This document shows, piece by piece, positions 1-8,564 of a stretch of 64,000 nt of DNA (its first letter is position 1; the number at the start of each line of letters is the position of its first letter). Below the pieces are notes generated by a model, which saw nothing but the letters and a program-made list of their open reading frames with translations, did no database searches and was not told the origin of the DNA. Made by a program: the position numbers and the translations under genes. The DNA is from Sphaerisporangium melleum (GTDB lineage: Bacteria > Actinomycetota > Actinomycetes > Streptosporangiales > Streptosporangiaceae), in contig NZ_BMNT01000005.1 of NCBI RefSeq assembly GCF_014646695.1, forward strand, positions 16,606-80,605. Direction: 5' to 3'.

Positions 1-60
1 ACGCCGAAGCGGATCAACGTCTGCACCTCCTGCATCAAGGCGGGCAAGATCACCCGCTAG
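1..60 (+). CDS. rpmB: 50S ribosomal protein L28, 3' end only
   Basis: The window opens inside this gene; only the last 19 codons and TAG are visible. The tail reads KRINVCTSCIKAGKITR, the typical actinobacterial L28 C-terminus. The CTSC pair suits the zinc-binding (Cys-plus) form, but the N-terminal cysteines lie outside the window. A rho-independent-type hairpin follows within 20 bases. Confidence 0.9.
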   Translation, partial: TPKRINVCTSCIKAGKITR

Positions 61-76
61 ACCGCGTCCTTCCGAT

Positions 77-118
77 TGGCCTGCCGCCCCTGAGGGCCGG
101 CAGGCCATCGGTGTTTTC
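77..118 (+). terminator. rpmB terminator
   Basis: GGCCTGCCG (78-86) pairs with CGGCAGGCC (98-106) around a GC-rich loop and is followed by a T-rich run (tgtttt). It sits directly after the rpmB stop. The remaining bases up to 300 hold no gene that I can support. Confidence 0.75.
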
Positions 119-300
119 CTGGACCCACTCCCGGTTTCACAGGAAGATCCCAGCAGGACCGGTTCCAGCGTTTCGGCCCGGAACGCCCATAGCTCCGGCG
201 AGGGGCAGCGCAGGCCGTGAGGTGGGTCTCTAAGTGGGGTGGAGTTCATGGTCGTCTCCACCGGAGGAACCTTGGCCGGTGGCGTCCCCGCCCCGTGACG

Positions 301-1890
301 TCAGATGATCTCAAGGTTGGCCATCATCCCCATGTCCTCGTGTTCGGCGTTGTGGCAGTGGAAGAGGTAGCGGCCGCGGTAGCCGGTGAAGCGGGTGATG
401 ATCTCCGCCGATTCGCCCGGTCTCAGCGACAGGGTGTCCTTGAGTCCCGCGTCGTGGGGGCGGGGCGCCCTCCCGCCGCGTGAGAGCACTCGGAAGCCGA
501 CCAGGTGCAGGTGGACGGGGTGGTGGACATCGGCGATGAGGCGCCAGATTTCGACGTCGCCGAGGCGGGTGGTGACGTCGGTGCGGGCCGGGTCGAACGG
601 GAGGCCGCCGATCAGCCAGCCGTGGCCGCCGTGCATGCGTCCGGCGCGGAAGGAGAAGTCGCGCACGCGGGCCGCGTCCGGCCGCTGCCAGGACGGCAGG
701 TCCCGGGACAGGACGGGTGGGACGCGGCTGGGATCGGCGGCCGTGCGGGCGATGCGGAAGGCCATCACCTCGCGGGTGCGGCCCGAGCCCAGCCGGTTGC
801 GGAGCCTGACCCGGCCGCCCGCGGGGACGCCGGAGAAGTCGACGACCAGGTCGTAGCGCTCGGCCGGGGCGATCGGCAGGGACCGGTGGGTCACCGGCCC
901 CGCCAGCAGCCCCTGGTCGGCTCCGATCTGGACGAGGTCGAGTCGGCGCCCGTCGTCGGTGACGGCCTCGAGCTCGTAGTGCCGGGCGTTGGAGGCGTTC
1001 AGGACGCGCAGCCGGTGGCGGACCGCGTCGACCTCGTGGACCGGCCAGGGGGCGCCGTTGACGAGGATCACGTCGCCGAGGACCCCGGCGAGGTAGGACT
1101 CGCGGACGCCCGGCCGTTCCCGCAGGCCGGGGTCGAGGGAGGGGTACAGAAGACCGCCCTCCCCGTCGAACGCGCGGTCCGTGATCACCAGCGGGAGCTC
1201 GCGGTCCCCCGCGGGCAGGCCGAGCCCCTCTTCCTCCTCGTCGCGGATGATGTGCAGCCCGGCGAGGCCGCGCCAGATCGCGGGGGCCGTGAAGTCCATC
1301 CGGTGGTCGTGGTACCAGAGCATCGTCGAGCGCTGGTCCATGGGGAAGGTGTAGTCGCGGGTCAGCCGCGTCACCACCGCCCGCGGGTCGCCCATCCCGG
1401 GCATGTCATGCATGTGGTGGGCCATGTGGGTCGCATCGTGCCGGCCCTCGGGCAGGACGAGGTCGGTCGGATAGCCGTCGGAGGCCGCGGTGGTGTGCCC
1501 GCCGTGGAGGTGGACGACGGTCGGCACGGGCAGCTCGTTGCGGTGCGTCACGGTGACCGGCCGGCCGCGGCGGGCCTCGATCGTCGGTCCGGGGAAGACG
1601 CCCTCGTAGGTCCACATCGGCGTCCGGACGCCGGGCAGGATCTCGATGGCGGCCTCGCGCTGCGTCACCTCGTACCGGTCGACGCCGCCGACCGTCGCGA
1701 CCGGCTTCAGGACCGCGGGAAGCGGCAGCGGCGTCCGGAACGCGGGCGGCAGCGGCAGGGCGCTGCGCAACTGCGCTCCGGTGGCCGGCGGACGGCGGGA
1801 CAGCGCCGCCGCGGTCGACAGCCCCGCGAACGCGGTCAGGCCCAGAGCTCCGCCGATGCCCAGCGCCTGGCGCCTGGTCGGTTCACTCAC
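301..1890 (-). CDS. Multicopper oxidase, Tat-exported
   Basis: A 529-residue laccase/CueO/CotA-like oxidase that would oxidise phenols or metal ions and reduce oxygen to water outside the membrane. The N-terminus has a twin-arginine motif (TRRQALGIGG, residues 5-14) and a hydrophobic stretch, so Tat export is expected. Copper motifs are HLHGGH (127-132), WYHDH (192-196), HPVHLHLVGF near the C-terminus and the final HCHNAEHEDMGMM, which holds the Cys and axial ligands. A His/Met-rich loop (about 151-166) resembles copper-binding inserts of cuprous oxidases. The start overlaps the stop of the upstream membrane protein by 8 bases, indicating one operon. Substrate unknown. Confidence 0.9.
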   Translation of the reverse strand: MSEPTRRQALGIGGALGLTAFAGLSTAAALSRRPPATGAQLRSALPLPPAFRTPLPLPAVLKPVATVGGVDRYEVTQREAAIEILPGVRTPMWTYEGVFPGPTIEARRGRPVTVTHRNELPVPTVVHLHGGHTTAASDGYPTDLVLPEGRHDATHMAHHMHDMPGMGDPRAVVTRLTRDYTFPMDQRSTMLWYHDHRMDFTAPAIWRGLAGLHIIRDEEEEGLGLPAGDRELPLVITDRAFDGEGGLLYPSLDPGLRERPGVRESYLAGVLGDVILVNGAPWPVHEVDAVRHRLRVLNASNARHYELEAVTDDGRRLDLVQIGADQGLLAGPVTHRSLPIAPAERYDLVVDFSGVPAGGRVRLRNRLGSGRTREVMAFRIARTAADPSRVPPVLSRDLPSWQRPDAARVRDFSFRAGRMHGGHGWLIGGLPFDPARTDVTTRLGDVEIWRLIADVHHPVHLHLVGFRVLSRGGRAPRPHDAGLKDTLSLRPGESAEIITRFTGYRGRYLFHCHNAEHEDMGMMANLEII

Positions 1891-2278
1891 CGTCGGCCTC
1901 CACTCGAACGGGCGGCCGCCGCCACACGGCGGCGAACTGCGCGACCATCCCGGCGACGGTCGCCACGCCCAGCGGCAGGTGCAGCCACAGGGCGCCGGCC
2001 ATCCCGGCGAAGTACTGCACCGTCTCCGCCGCCGCCAGCGCCAGCGTGGCGAGGAAGGGTCCGGCCTGACGCAGCCGGACCCAGACCGCGATCGCCGCGA
2101 TCAGCTGGAGGTAGCCGAGGGAGGTGACGGTGTCGGCACCGGCCGCGTGCAGGCGTAGGCCGTCATAGGAGCCGCTCAGGTAGACGCCGGCGAACACCGG
2201 CTGACCGAAGATCGCCACGGTGTGGGCGCTGACGGCCGCCCGCAGGACCCACCAGGCGCGGCCGGTTCGCGGCACCAT
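1883..2278 (-). CDS. Small four-helix membrane protein
   Basis: A 131-residue hydrophobic protein with about four predicted membrane segments and a short basic tail (WRRPPVRVEADGE). No family recognised. It overlaps the multicopper oxidase start by 8 bases, so the two are co-transcribed and translationally coupled; a role in copper handling or membrane redox is only a guess from context. Confidence 0.7.
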   Translation of the reverse strand: MVPRTGRAWWVLRAAVSAHTVAIFGQPVFAGVYLSGSYDGLRLHAAGADTVTSLGYLQLIAAIAVWVRLRQAGPFLATLALAAAETVQYFAGMAGALWLHLPLGVATVAGMVAQFAAVWRRPPVRVEADGE

Positions 2279-2330
2279 GGATCGTCCTCCTCATCGGTAG
2301 GAACCGGACCCGGACGCCCGGTTCAGGTGG

Positions 2331-2696
2331 TCACTTCTGGAGGACGGCCTGGATCTCCAGGCTGATCGCGATCTTGTCGCCGACCCGGCGGATGCCGGTC
2401 GAGCGGTAGCGCATCTGCGGGTACTCGCCGACGTCGAGGTAGTCGGCGGTGCGCAGGTGGTCGTCGCGCATCGCGTTGCCGGTGTCGATGGAGGCCAGGT
2501 CGATGGTCGCGGTGACGGAGGAGTCCAGCAGGTCCTCGCCGGTGACGATCGTGACGTCGAAGGCGGAGAACCGGCCGCGGATCTTGTTGATCATGAGGTG
2601 GCGGACGGTGAAGGCGACCTCGGAGTGGACCGGGTCGGCCTTCCACGCGCCGACCAGGTGGTCGGGGATCGCGATGGTCGCGGGGATGGTGTTCAT
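2331..2696 (-). CDS. YceI-family protein with an internal deletion
   Basis: YceI proteins are lipocalin-like beta-barrels of about 170-190 residues that bind isoprenoid or other lipids. This one has 121. The start MNTIPATIAIPDH (ATG at 2694-2696) is preferred over an upstream in-frame ATG whose extension is not YceI-like. Residues 1 to about 103 match the N-terminal half (VHSEVAFTVRHLMINKIRGRF, then TIDLASIDTGN, then YRSTG). The sequence then jumps directly to VGDKIAISLEIQAVLQK, which is the normal YceI C-terminus. About 60 central residues, including the usual GELT-GVTRPV strand, are missing in frame. The barrel may not close, so function is doubtful. Confidence 0.8.
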   Translation of the reverse strand: MNTIPATIAIPDHLVGAWKADPVHSEVAFTVRHLMINKIRGRFSAFDVTIVTGEDLLDSSVTATIDLASIDTGNAMRDDHLRTADYLDVGEYPQMRYRSTGIRRVGDKIAISLEIQAVLQK

Positions 2697-2740
2697 GTAC
2701 GTCTCCTGAATGCGGGGCTGTGCGGGGACGTGGTGGGGAG

Positions 2741-3187
2741 TCAGGGATCGAGGTCGGTGGCGCCCTTGCCGGAGGTGATGTCGAGGGGCACCGAGACCTG
2801 GTCGTGGACGATCAGCCAGAGGTCGTCGATCTTTCGCAGGCCGTAGGTGACCCTGACCCACATGCCACTGGTGGCGGTCCCGTTCTTGAGCGTGCCGCCG
2901 AGCCGGGCGAAGGCGTATCCGAAGGCCACGTCGTCGCCCACGGTGAGCGTCAGGTCGCGGATCTCGTAGCGCACGGTCTCGAAGAACAGGAACACGTTCG
3001 CCCAGTTCCGGGCCTTGGCCTCCACCCCGACGTGCTGCAGCGGCGGTTCTACGTCGAACGACACGACCTCGGCCGCATAGACGCTCTTCAGCGTCTCGAG
3101 GTCCTTGTCCCGGAGAGCATCGATGATCTTGCCGACCTGCCGGCGGATCTGCGCCTCGTCCTGCTCGCGCTGCGTGGACGGCGTCAT
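2741..3187 (-). CDS. SnoaL/DUF4440-like NTF2-fold protein
   Basis: A 148-residue protein with the SnoaL-like/NTF2 cone fold pattern: an N-terminal helix pair (QIRRQVGKIIDALRDKDLETLKSVYA), then alternating strands ending DLWLIVHDQVSVP. Such proteins are ketosteroid-isomerase-like enzymes or stress-linked small proteins; the substrate cannot be told. It is divergent from the LysR gene at 3302 and lies upstream of the yceI-like gene on the same strand, so it is a likely LysR target. Confidence 0.75.
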   Translation of the reverse strand: MTPSTQREQDEAQIRRQVGKIIDALRDKDLETLKSVYAAEVVSFDVEPPLQHVGVEAKARNWANVFLFFETVRYEIRDLTLTVGDDVAFGYAFARLGGTLKNGTATSGMWVRVTYGLRKIDDLWLIVHDQVSVPLDITSGKGATDLDP

Positions 3188-3248
3188 GGGGGTCTCCCTT
3201 CGCGGTGAGGCCTGTCGGCCCCTTCAGACCACGAAGTTATGCCGCCAC

Positions 3249-3289
3249 GGCTATCCTGTCGAAGATCAATATTGCTATCGGGCTATAGC
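3249..3289. promoter_or_regulatory. Putative LysR operator region
   Basis: The 114-base gap between the divergent SnoaL-like and LysR genes carries GCTAT three times (3250-3254, 3274-3278, 3282-3286). It also has a dyad GCTAT-N6-ATAGC (3274-3289) just upstream of the lysR ribosome site. Position and dyad fit autoregulation by a LysR-type protein; binding is inferred. Confidence 0.4.
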
Positions 3290-3301
3290 ACTGGAGGCAT
3301 G

Positions 3302-4192
3302 ATGGAGCTCCACTCGCTCCGGCAGTTCCTGGTGGTCGCCCGGCTGGAGCACCTGAGCCGGGCCGCCGACGAGCTGCGCGTCGCCCAGCCCTCGCTGAGC
3401 CGCACCATCGCCCGGCTGGAGAGCGAGCTCGGCGCGCCGCTGTTCGACCGCAGCGGCCGACTCCGGCTGAACGACACCGGCAGGCTCTTCCGCGACCATG
3501 TCGAACGCGCCCTCGGGGAGCTCGAGGCCGGGCGGCGCGCCGTCACCGAGGCCACCGATCAGGGCCTGGGCGCCGTCCGGCTGGCCTCGGAGACCTTCCT
3601 CACCCTCACCGGACCGCTGGCCGCCTTCAAACGCTCCCATCCGGCCGTCGAGCTCGAACTCCACTGGTCACCGCCCGAGGACATGGCCCGCCGGCTGCGC
3701 TCCCAGGAGATCGATCTGTGCGTCGCCTCCCAGCCCGTCCACGCCGAAGGACTGGAAGGGACCGCCCTGTTCGAAGAGGAGGTCGGCGTGGCCTTCCCGC
3801 TGGACCACCCGCTGGCCGGCCGCACCTCGGTGACCATGGGCGAGCTCGCCGACCAGCCGTTCGTCACCGCCCGCAGCGGACACTGGCTGCGCCGCCTGCT
3901 CGACCGGCTCTTCGCCGCCCACGGCCTCGTCCCGAAGATCGTGTGCGAGAGCGACGAGCACAGCGCGATCGCCGACCTGATCAGCGTCGGCTTGGGCGTC
4001 GGCCTCGTCCCCGCCTTCGCCCGCCGCAGCGCCACCCGTGCGCCCCTCGCCTGGATCCCCGTCGACGACCCCGCCTCCCGCCGCACCGTGACCCTCTACT
4101 GGGCCGCCGACTCCCACCTGTCCACCGCGGCCCGCCTGATGCGCACCACGATCACCGACTGGAACTGGACCACCGGCGAACCCCCGTCCTAA
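3302..4192 (+). CDS. LysR-family transcriptional regulator
   Basis: A 296-residue LTTR. The N-terminal winged HTH (LRQFLVVARLEHLSRAADELRVAQPSLSRTIARLE) is followed by a LysR substrate-binding domain. The ATG at 3302 is chosen because GGAGG at 3293-3297 is correctly spaced; an adjacent ATG at 3299 is too close and an upstream in-frame ATG lies in the operator region. It is divergent from the SnoaL-like/YceI genes and probably controls them in response to a small ligand that is not identifiable here. Confidence 0.88.
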   Translation: MELHSLRQFLVVARLEHLSRAADELRVAQPSLSRTIARLESELGAPLFDRSGRLRLNDTGRLFRDHVERALGELEAGRRAVTEATDQGLGAVRLASETFLTLTGPLAAFKRSHPAVELELHWSPPEDMARRLRSQEIDLCVASQPVHAEGLEGTALFEEEVGVAFPLDHPLAGRTSVTMGELADQPFVTARSGHWLRRLLDRLFAAHGLVPKIVCESDEHSAIADLISVGLGVGLVPAFARRSATRAPLAWIPVDDPASRRTVTLYWAADSHLSTAARLMRTTITDWNWTTGEPPS

Positions 4193-4397
4193 TAGGGGCG
4201 GAGCCGGAACACGGCGGAAAGGGGCCGCCGACCCCGTCCGCGCTGGTCAGCGCGTCGATTGGCAGGGCCCGCACCAGGGCCAGAAGGAAGCGCTCGGGTC
4301 GTGCCGGCCGCGGTCGATGTAGATGACCGCCAGGGGACGCCGTCGAGGCGCCTGCCTCCCCCCGCAGGCCGAATCGGAGGCGGCGTGGTGCGGGGAC

Positions 4398-5183
4398 TCA
4401 GCGCCAGTGCCAGGCGTGGTCGACCGGGCCGATGCCGGCGCCGAGCGGGAAGCCGTGGGCGATGGCCCCGGTGACGTACTCCTTGGCCTTGGCCACCGCA
4501 CCCGGGACGTCCTCGCCCAGCGCCAGGTAGGAGGCGATGGCGGAGGCCAGCGTGCAGCCGGTGCCGTGCGTGTGCCGGTTGTCGTGCCGCTCGGCGGAGA
4601 AGCGGTACTCGCGGGTGCCGTCGGTGAGCAGGTCCACCGGACGGCCGGGCAGATGCCCGCCCTTGATCAGTGCCCAGGTGGGCCCGAGCGCCAGCACCGC
4701 CTCGGCGGCCGGGCGCAGGCCGCCCTCGTCCTCGACCTTCACCGAGGTGAGCTGCTCGACCTCCCACAGGTTGGGCGTCACGACGGTCGCCACGGGGAGC
4801 AGCCGGGAGGTCACCGTCTGGACGGCCTCGGGAGCGAGCAGCGGGTCGCCGTGCTTGGAGACGCCCACCGGGTCCACCACCACGGGCACGTCCAGGCCGC
4901 CCAGCACCTCGGCGACCACCGTGACGAGCCGCGGGGAGGCCAGCATGCCGGTCTTGACCGCCTGAGCGCCGATGTCGCCGAGCACCGAGTCGAGCTGGGC
5001 GCGTACCGCCTCGGGCGGCAGCTCCCAGTAGCCCTGGACACCGAGGGAGTTCTGCGCCGTGACGGCCGCGATCACGCTCATGCCGTGGACGCCGAGGGCG
5101 AGCATGGTCTTCAGGTCGGCCTGGATGCCCGCACCTCCGCCCGAGTCGGAGCCTGCGACGGTCAGCACGCGGGGAGGAGTCAC
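4398..5183 (-). CDS. thiD: Hydroxymethylpyrimidine/phosphomethylpyrimidine kinase
   Basis: ThiD phosphorylates HMP and HMP-P in thiamine synthesis. The product has 261 residues in the ribokinase fold, with [15 protein letters not shown] near the N-terminus, KTGML, DPVGVSK, and the catalytic [12 protein letters not shown] near the C-terminus. The GTG at 5183 starts [15 protein letters not shown]; upstream in-frame sequence is low-complexity and not ThiD-like. thiL lies about 1.6 kb away, a common actinobacterial arrangement. The 205 bases between the LysR gene and this stop hold nothing recognisable. Confidence 0.93.
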   Translation of the reverse strand: MTPPRVLTVAGSDSGGGAGIQADLKTMLALGVHGMSVIAAVTAQNSLGVQGYWELPPEAVRAQLDSVLGDIGAQAVKTGMLASPRLVTVVAEVLGGLDVPVVVDPVGVSKHGDPLLAPEAVQTVTSRLLPVATVVTPNLWEVEQLTSVKVEDEGGLRPAAEAVLALGPTWALIKGGHLPGRPVDLLTDGTREYRFSAERHDNRHTHGTGCTLASAIASYLALGEDVPGAVAKAKEYVTGAIAHGFPLGAGIGPVDHAWHWR

Positions 5184-5265
5184 CCGTCCATCAAACCAAA
5201 CCCCGTACGAGGCCCGTCCCGCCGCTCCGGCGGTCGTGGAAGGCGGATGGCTCTCGGGGCCGGCG

Positions 5266-6738
5266 CTAAGGGGTGGCCTGCGCGGGGGGAACGGCGTCGG
5301 CGGACAGGCGGCAGCGACCGCCGGTGAGCTCACAGGTGTCCGGGAGGACCGGTTCGCCCTCTGCGGTGAAGGACACGGCGATCTGCTCGCCTTCGCGCAG
5401 CCTCCCGGCGGAGGAGACGACCAGGACGCCGTCCTCCTGCGTCCATTCGGCACCGTCCGCTCCGGTGACCGTGCCGCTCACCGGGACGCGGAGGGTCCAG
5501 CCGCCCAGCGTGGCCCCGGTATTGGTGATCGTCAGCCGGCCGGTGTAGCCGGCCGAGGTCGTCTCGGGCAGGTCGAACTCGACCGACACCCGGCCGGGCG
5601 CGATCAGCGGGTCGGGGCCACTGGCCGTCGGCGTGGCCTCCGGAGTGGTGATCTCGGTCTCCTCCTCGGTCGGCACCGGGTCGGAGGTCTCGTCCGAGGT
5701 CGGGCGGGTGGTGGGGGACGTCAGCTCGTCCTCAGGGGCGGTCTCGGTGTTCTTGGGGGTCGGCCGGGTGGACGGGCGCGTGGTCGGGCGGGCCGGTGTA
5801 CGGCTCGCCCTGGACGACGGGGTGCCGGAGGGCGCCGGGTCGCGGGGGGTGGCGGTCGGTGTGGCGGTCTCCTCGTCCGCGTCGTCACCGAAGGTGTCGG
5901 CGGTGCCGGAGTCGGAGGGAGTGGTCGAGGGATCTTCCACCGGAGGCTTGGCCGGGCCGACGGCCGCGCAGACCTGGCCGCTCGGGCAGTCGGGGGTCTC
6001 CACCAGGTTCATCTGGCCGGAGCTGAGCCGGAGGCCGATGACGACGGTGGCGACGGCCGTGACGACCGCCGCGGCGGACAGCGCGGCGATCCGCCGCCCG
6101 CGTCCCGCCCTCGGCTTGGCCGCGCGGCGCCGGCCGCGCGAGCGCCCGTCCGCACCGTCATCGCCTGAGTCCGCGCTGGAAGCCCAGGGCCCGTCGCCGC
6201 CGGCCTCCGCGTCCTGATCAGGGGCGCCGAGGCCGACGCGTACGGTGTCCTCCGCAGTGGCGGGGTCCGTGTGGCCCGGCCTGGCGCCGGAGCCGAAGTC
6301 CGCCTCCCTGGGCCCGGACTCTGGGCCGGAGCCGGGAACCGCGCCGAAGCCGGCCTCGGCGGACGCCGAACCGGAGGCCGGGTCGGGTGCGACATCCGAC
6401 CAGGAGCTGGGCCAGGGCAGCGCCGGAGCGGTGTCCCAGGCGCTCGGGCGCGGTGGTTCCGGCTCCTGTGGGAGCTCCCACGACTGTGTCTCCTCCCCCA
6501 CCGACGCGTACGGCCCGCTGGGCGAGGGACCGTTCGCGGCGGAGGCGTGCGCGGGGGCCACGTCGCCCGTCGAAGGGCCGGTGGGCGAGGGCTCGGCCGG
6601 CCAGGAGGGGTCAGGGGCGTTCAGCCACTCCGCGGTCCCGCGCTGGTCGTCGTCCGGGCGCCCGGCACGGCCGCGGCCGTCCGCCCCGTCCGGTTCGGAC
6701 CCTCGGCCTCGCCATGACGTGTGGCGTCCCCGTCCCAT
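5266..6738 (-). CDS. Membrane-anchored protein with C-terminal CBM2-like domain
   Basis: A 490-residue protein. Residues 1 to about 210 are a disordered, acidic Pro/Ser/Gly-rich cytoplasmic region. A basic patch ([16 protein letters not shown]) and one membrane helix follow (about 217-238). Outside are a CPSGQVC disulfide motif (251-257), a long Thr/Pro/Ser linker and a C-terminal beta-sandwich (about 385-480). That domain has the strand pattern and conserved NTG/GGWTL of carbohydrate-binding module family 2. A cell-surface carbohydrate-binding role is likely; no catalytic domain is visible. Confidence 0.75.
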   Translation of the reverse strand: MGRGRHTSWRGRGSEPDGADGRGRAGRPDDDQRGTAEWLNAPDPSWPAEPSPTGPSTGDVAPAHASAANGPSPSGPYASVGEETQSWELPQEPEPPRPSAWDTAPALPWPSSWSDVAPDPASGSASAEAGFGAVPGSGPESGPREADFGSGARPGHTDPATAEDTVRVGLGAPDQDAEAGGDGPWASSADSGDDGADGRSRGRRRAAKPRAGRGRRIAALSAAAVVTAVATVVIGLRLSSGQMNLVETPDCPSGQVCAAVGPAKPPVEDPSTTPSDSGTADTFGDDADEETATPTATPRDPAPSGTPSSRASRTPARPTTRPSTRPTPKNTETAPEDELTSPTTRPTSDETSDPVPTEEETEITTPEATPTASGPDPLIAPGRVSVEFDLPETTSAGYTGRLTITNTGATLGGWTLRVPVSGTVTGADGAEWTQEDGVLVVSSAGRLREGEQIAVSFTAEGEPVLPDTCELTGGRCRLSADAVPPAQATP

Positions 6739-6813
6739 GAAGCGCCTTCCTCTTAGAAATCACAGCGGGACACTTCATAACACCTTCAGCACGGCTTTGT
6801 CACAATTTTCCCG

Positions 6814-7782
6814 TTAATCCCGGAAGTGATCCCAGCCACCCCGCGCCTCGACCCGCCCGGTGACCTGCACTCCCTCACCATCGGTGACCCGCCCGATGAC
6901 CCGCCACTCCGGCGGCAGCCGCACACCCGCCGGGTAGGAGGCGACCAGCGCGTGGTCCTCACCGCCGGTCAGCACCCACCGCAGCGGGTCCTCTCCCAGC
7001 TCGGCCGCGGCGGCGGTCAGCTCCGCGGGCACCTCCAGCGCGTCCGGGTCGACCTCCACCCTCACCCCACCGGCCGCGGCGATGTGGCCGAGGTCCTGCA
7101 CGAGCCCGTCACTGACGTCGGCCATCGCCGTGGCCCCCAGCACGGCGGCCCCCGGGCCGCAGGCGTACGGCGGGCGGGGCCGCCGGTGCGCGTCCGTCAA
7201 CTCCTGGAACGCCTCGCCGGTCCGGCCCGCGAGGAGCAGGGCGAGCCCCGCCGCCGCGTACCCGAGCCGCCCGGCGATCGCCACCACATCTCCGGGACGG
7301 GCGCCGCTCCGGGTGACCGGGGCGCGCCCGCCGAGGTCGCCGAGCGCGGTCACCCCCAGGACGATCTGCTCGGAGCGGGTGATGTCGCCGCCCGCGACGC
7401 TCGCACCGACCAGCGCGCACTCGTCGCCGAAGCCGTCGGTCAGCCCGTCCAGCCACTCCGCCGGGAGGTCGGCGGGCAGGCCGAGGCCGACCACGAGGGC
7501 CGTCGGGTCGGCGCCCATCGCCGCGACGTCGGCGAGGTTCTGCGCCGCGGCCTTGCGGCCGATGTCGTAGGCGCTGGACCAATCGCGGCGGAAGTGCCTA
7601 CCCTCGAGTAGGAGATCCGTCGTCACGACGACCCGTCCATCGGGGGCGCGGAGGACCGCGGCGTCGTCCCCGGGACCGAGCAAAACCGCCGGAAATTGTG
7701 GCAATCGTCCAACAATACGGGCAATGATCCCGAATTCCCCAAGATCTGCGGCTCTGATAGCACACCTCCAGGTCTGTTGCAT
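6814..7782 (-). CDS. thiL: Thiamine-monophosphate kinase
   Basis: ThiL phosphorylates TMP to the cofactor TPP. Motifs are FGIIARIVGRL, GPGDDAAV, TTDLLLEGRHFR, NLADVAAMGA, GGDITRS and MADVSDGL. The ATG at 7782 (MQQTW) gives 322 residues; the open frame runs further upstream into the antisense of the next gene and is rejected. No strong ribosome site precedes it, so the exact start is uncertain. It is divergent from the Lrp-like gene with 66 bases between. Confidence 0.92.
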   Translation of the reverse strand: MQQTWRCAIRAADLGEFGIIARIVGRLPQFPAVLLGPGDDAAVLRAPDGRVVVTTDLLLEGRHFRRDWSSAYDIGRKAAAQNLADVAAMGADPTALVVGLGLPADLPAEWLDGLTDGFGDECALVGASVAGGDITRSEQIVLGVTALGDLGGRAPVTRSGARPGDVVAIAGRLGYAAAGLALLLAGRTGEAFQELTDAHRRPRPPYACGPGAAVLGATAMADVSDGLVQDLGHIAAAGGVRVEVDPDALEVPAELTAAAAELGEDPLRWVLTGGEDHALVASYPAGVRLPPEWRVIGRVTDGEGVQVTGRVEARGGWDHFRD

Positions 7783-7848
7783 GTACGGTGGCGATTCGGA
7801 CTGATCGAGTAACGGCACTGAAACAATTCGCCCCCGCGGGAGGACGTG

Positions 7849-8082
7849 ATGGTGCACGCCTACATCCTTATCCAGACAGAGGTCGGCAAGGCGGCCGCGG
7901 TCGCCGGCGCGATCGCGGGCATCCAGGGTGTGACCCGCGCCGAGGACGTCACCGGCCCCTACGACGTGATCGTCCGCGCCGAGGCCAACAACGTGGACGA
8001 GCTCGGCAAACTGGTGGTAGCGCAGATTCAGGCCGTCGAGGGGATCACGCGTACCCTTACCTGTCCGATCGTGCACATCTGA
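7849..8082 (+). CDS. Stand-alone Lrp/AsnC ligand-binding (RAM) domain protein
   Basis: A 77-residue protein that is only the effector-binding half of an Lrp/AsnC regulator: AYILIQTEVGKAAAVAGAIAGIQGV, then GPYDVIVRAEANNVDELGKLV, then TRTLTCPIV. There is no HTH, so it cannot bind DNA alone. Such proteins form oligomers that bind amino acids and may modulate enzymes or true Lrp partners. The ATG at 7849 has GGAGG at 7839-7843; a GTG at 7846 is too close. The neighbours thiL and the DUF3515 gene match a conserved actinobacterial order. Confidence 0.88.
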   Translation: MVHAYILIQTEVGKAAAVAGAIAGIQGVTRAEDVTGPYDVIVRAEANNVDELGKLVVAQIQAVEGITRTLTCPIVHI

Positions 8083-8104
8083 GCGAGTCTTTCCGGGGGG
8101 AGCC

Positions 8105-8536
8105 ATGAAGCGGGCCGTCATGGCCGTGGCGGCCCTGTCGCTGCTGGCGGCCGGGTGCGGCGGGGCCGTCCGCGTGGATCCTCCCACCCCGCGGGGGACG
8201 GCGGCGACCGCGTGCGCGGCGCTGACCGACCGGCTTCCCCGCACCCTGGACGGCGCGGAGCGCGTCCCGTCCGACCCCCCTTCGCCGTACGTCGCGGTGT
8301 GGGGCGAGGGAGAGATCGCGCTCCGCTGTGGGGTGCCACGGCCGGCGGCCCTGGACCCGACGCAACAGGTGCCCGAGATCAACGGGGTGCCGTGGTTCGC
8401 CGACCCGGCCAGGCCGTCGCTGTTCACGGCGCTGATCCGGGACGGCTACGTCGAGGTGACGATCTCTCCACGGCATCAGGCGGCGAGCGTCCTCCTCGAC
8501 CTGGCCGCGCCCATCAAGGCCGCCTTCTCCGCCTGA
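8105..8536 (+). CDS. DUF3515 lipoprotein
   Basis: A 143-residue lipoprotein precursor. The signal peptide MKRAVMAVAALSLLAAGC ends in a lipobox (LAAGC) with Cys18. The mature part carries the DUF3515 pattern (CAALTDRLP, then VAVWGEGEIALRCGV, then GVPWFA). Function unknown. It starts 22 bases after the Lrp-like gene and is likely co-transcribed. It converges on ddl, with 28 bases between stops. Confidence 0.88.
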   Translation: MKRAVMAVAALSLLAAGCGGAVRVDPPTPRGTAATACAALTDRLPRTLDGAERVPSDPPSPYVAVWGEGEIALRCGVPRPAALDPTQQVPEINGVPWFADPARPSLFTALIRDGYVEVTISPRHQAASVLLDLAAPIKAAFSA

Positions 8537-8564
8537 CGCCCACCCCGGCTCCACCGCCGGAGGC

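Noticed and set aside
505..2127. 540-codon plus-strand open frame opposite the multicopper oxidase
   Set aside because: Composition is typical of antisense high-GC frames and no motif is present; the minus-strand oxidase has all copper sites.
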